64,000 nt of DNA from Metridium senile (Eukaryota > Cnidaria > Anthozoa > Actiniaria > Metridiidae): positions 8,065,970 through 8,129,969 of the forward strand of contig OX459110.1 in NCBI GenBank assembly GCA_949775045.1. The letters are read 5' to 3'. Position numbers and translations under genes: made by a program. The notes below the pieces were generated by a model. That model saw only the letters and a program-made list of their open reading frames with translations. It made no database searches and had not been told where the DNA came from. Below are positions 23,042-32,544 of this stretch, piece by piece. Position 1 is the first letter of the stretch. Every line of letters starts with the position of its first letter.

Positions 23042-24814
23042 TTGTACAGTCCGGATCAGTCACCAAATTTGGCTACCGTGGTTTGTTGTGGTATTTGAGA
23101 AACCAAAACAGTAGAACAGCCAATCAGAGCACGTTTTTAGTTTATGACGTCACACCTACATGAACGCTAACCGGCCCACAACTAAAATCTAAATGGCGCC
23201 CGAAATTGTTTACGACTGAGAAGAAGTTTGATCATCTTCTTCATGACAACGGATGTGAGAAACATGCAAATTATTCCATAACTGAAGTATTCTTACGTCA
23301 GATCTTCAAATTTCCATTTGTATCTCACTTTGTCTTTGCATGCAACGACATCGTATTTAATTTCAGAACGCGATGTATATATCGAGTGAAAGTTTAGTAA
23401 GGTTATATGCGTTTATAATATTAAGACATTTTGACATTCTGCTCTTGAAATGGAAACCCACATGAACTGTTTGTATGAAATACGGTTCCGAGTATCTTCT
23501 GTTTACGCTTTAGTCTATATTTCCTTTGTACAACAAAACAGTTTAAACTACAAGAAATAGAATGTTTGGGACTGCCTGAAGGTAACCATTTAAAACAAAT
23601 AAATAATAAATAAATTGTCGTTCTTAGAGATTGTTTTATATTGTATTGTTTTATTCAAGTAACTGATATTGTTTTCTGATTCTCTGTGTAAAAATTAAGA
23701 CATTTGTAATCAACACATTTGTAATCACTGTCAGAGTCTGTGGAGCTAGTATCTAATGGTACTTTGACCTTCCTTTATTTTAGCACAAGGGCAATCAGAG
23801 TCACGTTATGCTTTCCCCATACAACAGGGACTTTATATGAAGTAAAACTCTTGCCATTTCCTTTCGCCTTACGTGATCTCTGTGCTATTTTTCTGCATTT
23901 GTGACATAGCAACGGCGGGTGTACATCAGGGAGACATAAATTCAGTTTAGAATACAGATGTCATCACATTCAGTCTTCAAAACAGAAGCTTTGACTTTTC
24001 TGGAATCGTCACGTACGTTTGATCTACATATTCGACAACGGTCTTCAAGATATTCATAATGTGAGCTTTGACTTTCTGAAAGAGAGCAAGCAGAAACATA
24101 TTGGTTAAATTAAAACTTAATTAACAGACAAAATATACACATGCCTGCACTGATTCAGGTGTCAAATCTCTATAGCAGAAGTTATACTCCATAGTTCTAC
24201 ATAGTGATATATATATGCATGTAGCTATTCACGAAATACTCTTGAACAGCTTCACACTAGCTGCGAAGCCAATTGACAAATAAAACACAGCCTTTAGCGA
24301 CCGATAGAGCGAACTCTTAAACGTAAACATGTAAGGTGCAGTACGCGTATAGATTACTTAGGCAAATTGTATAATCAGAGACAAAATCAAAACGGCCCAC
24401 CGTTCTATAGACCGGCCCATGTTGAGACTTCGCACAATGGAAGATGAATATCTTCTGAATTTCTATATATTTTTTTCGTAGAACCAAAAAAATCATATGG
24501 AGAGAACGTAGGCAATGTATTTAGAAAACTGGGGTTTGAAATGTTGCTTTGAAGTACCAATATGGTTAGTAAATCTACTCACCGTTTGCCATCACTTTGC
24601 TTCATCACTCCGGTAACCAGCTGAAACTGTACTCTGAATAATACTCTTCAACATGGTATATGTTAATCTCGCAAAGATATTGATGAAATATCTTCAAAAC
24701 CACCAAAACAGAATGTTACGGCGGGTGAAATGAGCCACCGGAATAATGACGTCGTAATCCTTTTAGACAACAAACCACGGTAGCCAAATTTGGTGACTGA
24801 TCCGGACTGTTGTA
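23042..24814. mobile_element. TIR element with 5-bp target duplication
   Basis: Perfect inverted repeats of about 44 bp bound this element: 23046-23089 (CAGTCCGGATCAGTCACC from 23047) and its complement ending GGACTG at 24809. TTGTA lies immediately outside both ends (23042-23046 and 24810-24814), a 5-bp target duplication. The CAG...CTG termini recall hAT elements. A 5-bp duplication is known for some hATs and for Transib/RAG elements. Inside is a minus-strand two-exon gene remnant with a RAG1 N-terminal-like zinc pattern. No transposase catalytic core is visible, so the copy is non-autonomous or internally deleted. Confidence 0.75.
23746..24592 (-). pseudogene. RAG1 N-terminal-like zinc-motif gene remnant
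   Basis: Exon 1 is ATGGCAAACG (24592-24583) followed by a consensus donor GTGAGT. A 507-bp intron ends in TTGCTCTCTTTCAG, and exon 2 begins at 24075 in matching phase. The start of the product contains C-R-I-C (24037-24026). After a frame break near 23944, HPPLLCHKC is read at 23921-23895. W-x2-H follows at 23819-23808, and after a second break C-P-C at 23793-23785. The order CxxC ... HPxxxCxxC ... WxxH ... C is the signature of the RAG1 N-terminal region found in vertebrate RAG1 and in invertebrate transposon proteins. At least two frameshifts indicate decay. There is no RING, nonamer-binding or DDE core here. Alternative: another ZAD-like zinc module. Confidence 0.5.
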
Positions 24815-25051
24815 GTTAATGAACCGATCTGTTATTGTCATTGGTAATGTGTAAACACAGCAAATAGATTCCGGTGAAATGCATTACTGTACGAGACAAA
24901 AGGATTGGCTTACTGCGTTTGGTTCGACGTCACCTTTAATACGAGTTCCTGTTATAAATGTTGTTAGTAACCCTGTGAAATCAATCTGCTTTGATCAAGT
25001 GTTCTTTCATTGATCAAGTGTTCTTTTCCTTTAACGGAGTCTTCCTTGCAG

Positions 25052-25176
25052 TGATCAAGTCTTCGAATTTATCTGAGTCTTGGATTCGACCTATATTAGA
25101 GACCATTAGAGATACACTGGTGACTCGAGTGAAAAGTCAAATAGCAACACGAAATCAATTAGTGAATCGTCGAGAG
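25052..25176 (+). other. Candidate isolated exon
   Basis: A 125-nt open block between an acceptor-like CTTCCTTGCAG and a donor-like GAG|GTAGGT. The reading frame gives a Trp-, Arg- and Leu-containing helix-like segment (SESWIRPILETIRDTLVTRV and following). No partner exon or family is recognised. A chance arrangement is quite possible. Confidence 0.2.
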
Positions 25177-25653
25177 GTAGGTTAACCCAGTTGGAACAAA
25201 TATGTATGATTTAGAACGAGCGATCAAATGTTCTGGAACGATTTTATTTGAGACAAATGCATGGCAACAAATGAAGCAATTCATGTGTGGAAATTGAAAT
25301 CAGCAACAAACGTTTGTCTCTAGGGCCGATTTCATGCAATATTTTTGATTTGTTATGAAGCATATTCTACGCACAGTATCTATATCATTATAAATCATTT
25401 ACAATTTTGTTAAAATATCAATCTTATAATTTCGTTAATTGATAGGACTATTAATTTACACGATTTTAAGCATATTATATCACCAGGGCATATTATTACA
25501 CACTTAGTACTATATATAACCTACCCCCTACAGTTGTAAACCGCGTGGCTGCAATGTGCGCCTGAAATATTGGCCCTTAGAAATATATAGTTCTTTGTAA
25601 GAGCGCATTGAGGCGATGCAAAATTGGATGTATACAAAGCCTGAGAGTAAAAC

Positions 25654-25804
25654 ATGTTAACTTAACTTTACTGACGTTTCGAACTTTAGCCCTTCGTCTT
25701 TTTAACTCCGACAAAGGGATAAACTGAGCTCGAAACGTCAGTAAAGTTAAGTTAACATTTTTTACGATGTTACAAATTTCATTCTATTACCTATCGTTTA
25801 TATC
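25654..25804. mobile_element. Foldback repeat with CTCGAAACGTCAG core
   Basis: Two inverted half-copies (25654-25698 and 25709-25759) share GTTAACTTAACTTTACTGAC and GTTTCGA. The right half continues (25704-25804) with high similarity to 54571-54672. The core GACAAAGGG...GCTCGAAACGTCAG resembles the CUGANGA / GAAAC-GUC core of small hammerhead ribozymes known from Penelope-like elements, but key bases differ. Confidence 0.6.
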
Positions 25805-26714
25805 AAACACCGACGCAGCCTATACTAGTTTTAATACTCGCTTGTTCCCATTTATATACCTAACTATTACATTGTGATATCACGCGTTCCTTTGGTGCAA
25901 TGACCTTCTCATTGTTAGATTTCCTAAAGTCAAACTAATTCCTCTGTCGTAAACTGCTATCGTATAGTTTAAACAAAGCATCAATTGTTTTGCTTACTTG
26001 GAACGAAGTGTTAAACCATCAAATGAAACAAATTATTATTGAACATTCTAAAAATAAAGGAGGCTGCAATATGCGTTTTTTCTAGACTTTTATTTGGCCG
26101 CATTTAAAGACATTTTAAGCGTTATACATTTTTCGGACAATAAATAACTCTTAATAATCAATTTTAATTAAACTTATTAAGATTTATTTCAACTGCAAAT
26201 CGAGTTAAACATACCACATGTCATGTCATTTGCATCTTAGTTGAACTTGTCAATAACAATTTTTTTTGCGGTATATTCCTTAGCTCATGATAACTAACCA
26301 TCATACTTTAAATAATCTGATACTAAGCCGTAATTATATAAGAACATCGATATGCATATGTGTTTTTTATAGGCTGCGGGAAGCCCTTAATTTTGTCTCC
26401 GCATTGTGATGAAACTACATTGGATGCTGGAGGTTTTAGGAAGGTCACGGTCTAAAGTAGTTTCGAGGGTTATTTTGTGTGTATTTTTATTTTTTAGTAG
26501 CAATGAAAACGAGCTTTTTGTATTGATGCGTTTATAAAAAAACGTTTCACTTAGAATCAGGTCGCTGGCACTCAAAAGTATTTTCTAAAACCGTATGCAT
26601 AAGAAACAAAGGCTATGTTGGCATAGTTTAAACACATAAACGTTGAGGTAATTGTTTCTGCGTTCTGATTTTGAAAATGTTGAAGTTGCTGTCAGGTTTT
26701 ATGTTCCGATTTAT
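25805..26714. other. Gene-free AT-rich stretch
   Basis: No coding region, RNA gene or structured repeat recognised. Confidence 0.4.
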
Positions 26715-26905
26715 TACAGTGCGAATCAAAAAAACCGTGGGCACCTAAATATTTTAGAAATCGTTTATTATTCCTTCCTATGAAGTTTGACTGATGTGTA
26801 GTATGATAAACGTTTTGTAGTTAGAGTTATTTGTGAGTTGTCCAATTAGCAAAAAACGATTTCTAAAATATTTCTGGGTGCCCACGTTTTTTAATTCGCA
26901 CTGTA
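26715..26905. mobile_element. TA-flanked MITE (Tc1/mariner-like)
   Basis: Terminal inverted repeats of about 50 bp beginning ACAGTGCGAAT and ending ATTCGCACTGT, with TA at both outer edges (26715-26716, 26904-26905). The inner arms share AATATTTTAGAAATCGTTT. Length about 190 bp, no coding capacity. Confidence 0.85.
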
Positions 26906-27775
26906 ATATTTTTACCAAATGTTTGTTTCTAGTTACGGAGAAATAGTATTGCAACACGAGGTAATCAATGCCGGCCGAATAGGTTTATCAAAGAGTTTAA
27001 CTGTGTGTGTTTATATTTCGCAATAGATGTTTTAATCCTGTTGTTTTTAGGATATGATTATAAATGCAAAACCAATACAGATCGTGGTCAGGTAGAGGGC
27101 ATTTAATTATGTAATCTTTACGTAATGTTCGGTAACAAGGCGTCTTTAACAATCAAACTGAACCTTGCTCAGACCTTTTTTAGACTTTATTCTATTTACA
27201 CACCAGTTTTAACTACAGAATTTTACAAGGTAATATATATGTATATATTTACAATTAGTATGAAGTTGGTTGGTTGATGACCATGCATGCCTTATAATTA
27301 GTATTTTACATTCATGCGAAAAGTGAACATTTATTAAGTAATGTGTGTGGTTGTCGAAATTGTAGAAACTTGCGAGTCGACAGCCAGTATAAGTGAAGAA
27401 TTCTTTAACGTACTACCAAAACATACTGTGCTATTAGATTTATGTCGTGTGCGCAAAGTTGCGTGTGAATCGCGATTCCGCACGACAAACCACAGGACCC
27501 CAACAAAAACACGAGCTCCACCCCCGCAATATGGCGCGCGGTTAAATAGCATTTATAAAACATTTCTATTGCGCATATCCAAGCCTGTCCTAGGCGCTTC
27601 AAAATGTACAACTTAAAAATAAATAAATCAAATCATAATTATAATAATTAGGAAACGTTGAAGTGGTTTAGTATAAAGCGTACTGTTAGACTCCCTGATC
27701 GAACGATCGCTTTGTTTATAGTAAGAAAGAGCTTTGGATTGCGGTTTGTTGACTGTCAATTGACTGACTGACTGA
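26906..27775. other. Intergenic stretch upstream of the first GPCR gene
   Basis: No confident exon. A GC-richer patch at 27440-27610, with open frames on both strands and an ATTTATAAAAC word, might be regulatory, but nothing specific is visible. Confidence 0.3.
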
Positions 27776-27779
27776 CTAA

Positions 27780-27813
27780 CTTGATTGTTTAATTGACTGT
27801 TTGATTGATCGAT

Positions 27814-27857
<44 letters not shown>

Positions 27858-27895
27858 CGAATGAATGATTGATTGGTGGACAGTCCGAGTGATCG
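27780..27895. repeat. (TTGA)n simple repeat
   Basis: GATT/GACT tetranucleotide array, purest at 27806-27855. The Ser/Asn/Gln open frame on the minus strand is an artefact of this array. Confidence 0.9.
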
Positions 27896-28085
27896 ATCAA
27901 TTGTTCATTGATTTGATCTTTACAAATATATGTACTTTTGTTTGCTTATATGAAATGTATTTCTCATCAAACCACAAATAGTTCTAATTTGATATACATT
28001 ATTTTATTTAGTGACAACGTCTTCTCAATTGCTACAGTTCTTCATACCTTTTTAGTCACGTGGTCCTTGAAAATCATCCCAGATA

Positions 28086-29129
28086 ATGACGTCAACAGTG
28101 TACGCGATGACAAACGTTTCCGTTACCATGTCCCCTCCCGCCATAATGCCATTGACGCCTGTTTGGTACTGGGTACTAAGTTTTCTGATTGTCTTAGTAA
28201 CCAACGTTGGAAATGGTGTGGTGATATACCTGATTATAACCCGCCACTCCCTTCATTTAACGAACAATTACTTCATTCTATCGCTAGCAGTTGCGGACAT
28301 ATGCACGGGGATATTCGTTATACCGGCATCGTACATATGCGATCAATTAGGAACTTGTAATCTTGGTCTGGCGTATTTATTCTTCAATACCTTCTTCTTC
28401 GCGTCCGTGGCGAACGTCTGCGTGTTGACGCTTGATCGATATATATCAATAACAATCCCGCTTAAATACTTCTTATTTATGAATAATAAGCTTGTTATTG
28501 GACTTATCATTGGTTCATGGGTCTTCCCGCTCATCATCGCATCAATCGTCGAGATCTACTCGTTGTTTCCCGATGATGTTCAAGCCAAAGCAAGTCGTAT
28601 CTATGAACCGTTACAGATCATGATGTTCGTAGTTCTCCCCATCGTTCTTATGTTAATCGTCTACGTAAGGATTTATATCATCGCGCGTAGAATCTCCAAA
28701 CAGACTAACCAGACGAACAACCAGTTACGGTTCAACGATGCAAACGCTAACGGCACTACGGACAACGTTGTGATTTACAAGAAGGAACGCCGCGAGAGAC
28801 GTAACCGCGAAGGGGCGGTAGCTGTCATTGGAGCTGTTATCATTCTCTTTGCGTTGTGCTGGGCGTTATCAGTTTATAACGCAATATGCCAGATATATAA
28901 TGTATGTCCATACTCCAGGGTTTCTGTATTAATAGCACAGTTATTACTGCATCTCAACTCGTCGATCAATCCCATTGTTTACGCTGCATTGAAGAAAGAC
29001 ATAAGAAGAGAGATGAGGAAATTGTTGTGTGGAAGGAAACGGGATTCTAACAGTGGTAGCTTCGGGAATAACTCCAATTACTCATTTGCTACGACTCATG
29101 GGACGAAACTTGAAATGCACCAAACCTAA
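28086..29129 (+). CDS. Class A (rhodopsin-like) orphan GPCR
   Basis: 347 residues, one exon, seven membrane segments: about 27-51 (GN motif), 61-82 (LAVAD), 95-117, 136-157 (W145), 178-198 (P185), 245-268 and 278-300. DRY is at 117-119 and NPIVY at 295-299; a Cys (315) follows helix 8. The N-terminus is short with a glycosylation sequon at N10 (NVS). Oddities: extracellular loop 2 has no cysteine to pair with C91, and helix 6 reads CWAL (258-261) instead of CWxP. Position 3.32 is Phe, not Asp, arguing against a biogenic-amine receptor. The ligand is unknown. A second family member lies at 55296-56357 and shares the loop-3 pattern NQLRFN/NQLKFN. Starts at M1 or M8 are both possible. The expected role is plasma-membrane G-protein signalling. 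Confidence 0.93.
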   Translation: MTSTVYAMTNVSVTMSPPAIMPLTPVWYWVLSFLIVLVTNVGNGVVIYLIITRHSLHLTNNYFILSLAVADICTGIFVIPASYICDQLGTCNLGLAYLFFNTFFFASVANVCVLTLDRYISITIPLKYFLFMNNKLVIGLIIGSWVFPLIIASIVEIYSLFPDDVQAKASRIYEPLQIMMFVVLPIVLMLIVYVRIYIIARRISKQTNQTNNQLRFNDANANGTTDNVVIYKKERRERRNREGAVAVIGAVIILFALCWALSVYNAICQIYNVCPYSRVSVLIAQLLLHLNSSINPIVYAALKKDIRREMRKLLCGRKRDSNSGSFGNNSNYSFATTHGTKLEMHQT

Positions 29130-29158
29130 AAAAACATTAGTTAAGCCAGAGTGAAGGC

Positions 29159-29164
29159 AATAAA
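29159..29164 (+). terminator. Poly(A) signal of the GPCR gene
   Basis: AATAAA thirty bases past the stop codon of the GPCR at 28086-29129, the expected distance for a short 3' UTR. Confidence 0.6.
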
Positions 29165-29239
29165 CCTGCAAAGTAGATGTTAGAGAGATACGCCTTTATA
29201 ATGCGGATAAGTCTCCAAAACTCCAGGTTCACTTTACTA

Positions 29240-29432
29240 ATCCAGCTAGCACCGCTGTACTTATTGTACATGCTCAGTTGCACAGGGACAACGTACGTCG
29301 ATTCAGAGTACATTCAAATATGTTTCTATTTTAAAGTGGTACCATTTTTCATGCTTTGCTTGGGATTTGTAAATATTTTTTTATAACAAATCGAGGCTCC
29401 TGTACAACTATAAATGCGCCTTTTATCAAATT
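29240..29432. mobile_element. MITE, AGGCGCATTT-ended family, copy 1
   Basis: The ends are inverted versions of TAGCACCGCTGTA...GGCGCATTTRCAC...GAGGCT. The inner part (CAAATATGTTTTCTAT, ATGCTTTGCTTGGAATTTGT, CAAATCGAGGCT) matches copies at about 52540-52737 and 52995-53216. A short, internally deleted copy lies at 30629-30720. Confidence 0.6.
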
Positions 29433-29540
29433 AGAGTAAAGCAGTGTTAATTCCAGATTTTATGAAACTTGAGTTTTTAAGACTATATTTGGGGACTATT
29501 CATTTGACTATTGAACATTGTTCACGGGTTTTGTGCCTTC

Positions 29541-29738
29541 TATATACACCTATTTCAAAAATCGTTGTCGCAGCCAAAGCTACAGTCCACATACTGAACC
29601 CTGCAAAGGATGTCGGTATTTCTTCTATTATATTGTTCTCGATGTATTCATATATCATATTTTGGATGGACGTGTTTGTATTATATGACCATAACACTGT
29701 TACAGTGAGAGATGAAGAAATACTGATATTTATTTAAA
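29541..29738. mobile_element. MITE, AAAATCGTTGTCGCA-ended family, partial copy
   Basis: The left end TATACACCTATTTCAAAAATCG followed by GTTGTCGCA and AAAGCTACAGTCCACA matches the complete copies at 50601-50886 and 62027-62389. The right terminal repeat is missing here. Confidence 0.7.
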
Positions 29739-30297
29739 AAAGTTTAATTAAAGTTTAATTAATAGTTGGTAATAGTCCTTTTAATTTCAAAGTTCTGCCT
29801 CAGTCACCTCTAATAGTAGTTCAAAGTGAAGGTTTGCGTTGCTGCGCATGATATCGATAAATTATAGTTTTGCTATGCGCATCAACTCGAACCTCGACCT
29901 GAATTTATTATTCGTGGTCACTGAGCGGAACTTTGAAAAGGACTATTGTCAGTTTCACAGAATATTATATTTGGCGTGCACATAAGCTGCTAGTGTCTTA
30001 TACCCCTCAACAAGTTCGAACGCTACATTACCTATCCCTTGGGTTTTAGTGAGGAAGGGAACAGAAGCATTTATTTCATTTCAAGGAACTGGGATCATTT
30101 CCAAATTATTTTCAGGGGAAAAAAGGACAAAAATATGCTAAAACAATAGCTTTTAGAATTATTGGAACAAAATGTAAAATTATTTGAAAAAAAAAACACA
30201 CATTCATTTCACTTATTGGCAACTTATGTAAGGGAGAAAATGTAGAGATTGGCTCGTTTTTTGAAGCCGTTTATAATGTATTCTCTAGTTCACATAT
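29739..30297. other. Intergenic stretch
   Basis: No gene recognised. A pair of inverted words (AATAGTCCTTTTAATTTCAAAGTTC at 29768 and GAACTTTGAAAAGGACTATTG at 29929) marks a further foldback of about 180 bp, also without coding content. Confidence 0.45.
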
Positions 30298-30418
30298 CCA
30301 TAATGCCTATACTGTTTTTGGGCCGTAGATATATTGTAATTGAAATTTATTTGATTTGAATTACAATCTGTTTGATTTCAATTACAATAGCTACCCAAAA
30401 AAACAGAAGGCATTATGG
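30298..30418. mobile_element. Short foldback MITE
   Basis: CCATAATGCC...GGCATTATGG termini; the arms also share CTGTTTTTGGG and ATTGTAATTGAAAT. The arms fold back almost completely (about 120 bp). Confidence 0.8.
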
Positions 30419-30628
30419 TTATTATAGGAAAGTAGATAATAATTGGTGTTAATGGGGCCGATACTAAAACGACTGGAAAGGCTACATCTTCATAAACTAT
30501 AAAAAGGTTTTTGGGTTACCTGTGTAATATCTGATTTACAAAGGAAGCCCAACCAATTAAAACATTTTAGGGCAGGGCAGTAATATAAGTGCAAAACAAA
30601 ACGTATAGATTCAATATTCAAGTTATCT

Positions 30629-30720
30629 AGTACCACTGTATTATTTCACAAAAGGCGCATGCATTTACACAGGCTAAGCCTCGATGTGTTGTAAAAATAT
30701 TCACAAATTCCAATTGCAAA
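30629..30720. mobile_element. AGGCGCATTT-ended MITE, internally deleted copy
   Basis: TACCACTGTATTATTTCACA followed by AAAGGCGCATG, then the inverted right end CTAAGCCTCGATGTGTTG and CACAAATTCCAA. Only the two ends remain. Confidence 0.55.
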
Positions 30721-30920
30721 CCAAGAACGAAAAACATTCTACCACTAAACAATAGAAAACACATTTAAATTTAATCCGAATCGAGATTGTCTCTGTGCAA
30801 ATACGCCATGTTCAATTGTAAAGCGGTTCTAGATAACATGAAACTGAAGTATTCTGCGGCCGAAGTACAACAATCAGCTTTCCCTGAAATACCTAGCCTG
30901 TTTCAATAAATACATATTCC

Positions 30921-31118
30921 CCTTCACAGCTCCCTGCGCCATCGTGAAAGGTAGCCGGGTCCTTGCATCGAAGCGAGCTTTGCAATGATAGATAACTTTT
31001 AAACACCTTGCCGGACAATCATTCAGTCACGTGTCTCTATCATTACAAGCTCAACACTCGTCTCGCTTCGATGCAAAAACTCGGATACCTTTCAAGATGG
31101 CGCAGGGAACTGTGAAGG
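30921..31118. mobile_element. MITE, CCTTCACAG-ended family, copy 1
   Basis: Terminal inverted repeats of about 60 bp: CCTTCACAGCTCCCTGCGCC and on, with AAAGGTAGCCGGG and TTGCATCGAAGCGAG, repeated inverted at the right end (CTCGCTTCGATGCAA...GCAGGGAACTGTGAAGG). A related copy lies at 56473-56670 behind the other GPCR gene. Confidence 0.85.
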
Positions 31119-32211
31119 TGACTATTTTGGTTGGTCACATATCTGATTCTGATTCAATTCATGCCTCAGTTTGGCAGCTAGGGCAAGGGGACGGAGAAAT
31201 GTTCAGAAAAAAAACATTTCTTGGGATAAAGGTCCAAACGTTTGTTGTACATAAAAAGTATATCAGATTTACCTTTTACCCATACATACTAGCGATCGTC
31301 GTTTCTATGTTTTGCAATTTAGAACCCGGCAATAATATTGCAATCTAGTGTATATATTCATGTTCATTCGCTATGAAAAAGGGGGTATGTGACCCCCTTA
31401 AGTCAATTTACATTAAGCTGCTGGTAGAGTTTCCTTTTTTCCAACATGAAACCGTTGTCAGTAGAAAATTAGTACTATTTCTATACAACATATTTAAACT
31501 GTATATAACCCTTGTAAACTTATAAAATTTAATTCTAATACTTAAATCTAAAACGGAAAATAAACTATAAATTAAAAAGTGTGTATAGTTTGCCATTCCG
31601 CTCAATAACTGTTGTCCTTTATTCAAGTTTCTTGTGGAGCTTCTTATTCAAACGAAGGCATATCATATCATCACCAGTTCATTGTTGCTGGGGGAAGAAA
31701 ATTGGAGAACCTTGAAATACTTGTGGCATGAGCGAGAAGTAATAGACGAGTGCGAGTGTTTGTTCAAGGGATACGGATAAAAAAGCACAAGGCCGTAGGC
31801 CGAGTGCTTTCATCCATTTCGAGATGTTTCGACCCTCTGATCAAACACGAGGCACGAGAGTTTGATCTGACTTCTGAAAAGAGCATGAGCGGGGTGGTTT
31901 GATTGGAGCGTAAAGTAGCAATTGTTTCGCGGTCTATTCATTCTTATGCTAATCCACTATGCATTCAATCCCGGGATTCAATTTCCAAAACAACTTTCTC
32001 TCTCAAAGCAATTGTTTTCTTTCTCCTTTTCATTACCACCAAGAGTTCCACCAATAGCCCGATCGTTAAATTAAGATGTTTGTTTATTCATTCGGCAAAC
32101 CGCACAACTCTTTAGTTAGCACGTATTCGTATTCTTTTCTTAGCAATGAGATGCAACCTCCGTTACAATCGGACATGTGTTTACTTGTGGATAACGGAAG
32201 CCAGGGATCTT
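31119..32211. other. Intergenic stretch
   Basis: No gene recognised. A patch at 31780-31880 (AAGGCCGTAGGCCGAGTGCTTT, CGAGGCACGAG) looks repeat-derived. The open frames are short. Confidence 0.4.
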
Positions 32212-32217
32212 AGAAAG

Positions 32218-32439
32218 TGTAGTTTTTTCTTCAAACGTCAATCCGTTCTAGGCTAATAATGAACTGAGACACGCATTTTGAACATCTAGCAGTAGAATTT
32301 TACTGAGAAAACGTATAACTTTGCTTACAATATTTTGACCTGTTGCCAGGTCCAAAGAGTGCGTAGTCTGACAGCGCGCCCGTGGCACATGCCTGATCAC
32401 GTGACAAAACAATGACGTAACATATATATGAAATCTACA
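32218..32439 (-). repeat. 3' LTR of the BEL/Pao element
   Basis: 222 bp with the 5-bp inverted ends TGTAG/CTACA. By eye identical to the other LTR. Confidence 0.96.
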
Positions 32440-32544
32440 TTACCGGCCCCTAAAATGAACACATTTTACAAAAGGGGTAGATTGAATGTTCAATGTCAAA
32501 AATTTAAACGTATGAATATAAGTTTCTTAGTGTTCCTTGGTTCT

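Noticed and set aside
28343..28537. Minus-strand frame inside the first GPCR gene
   Set aside because: Shadow of the receptor coding sequence.
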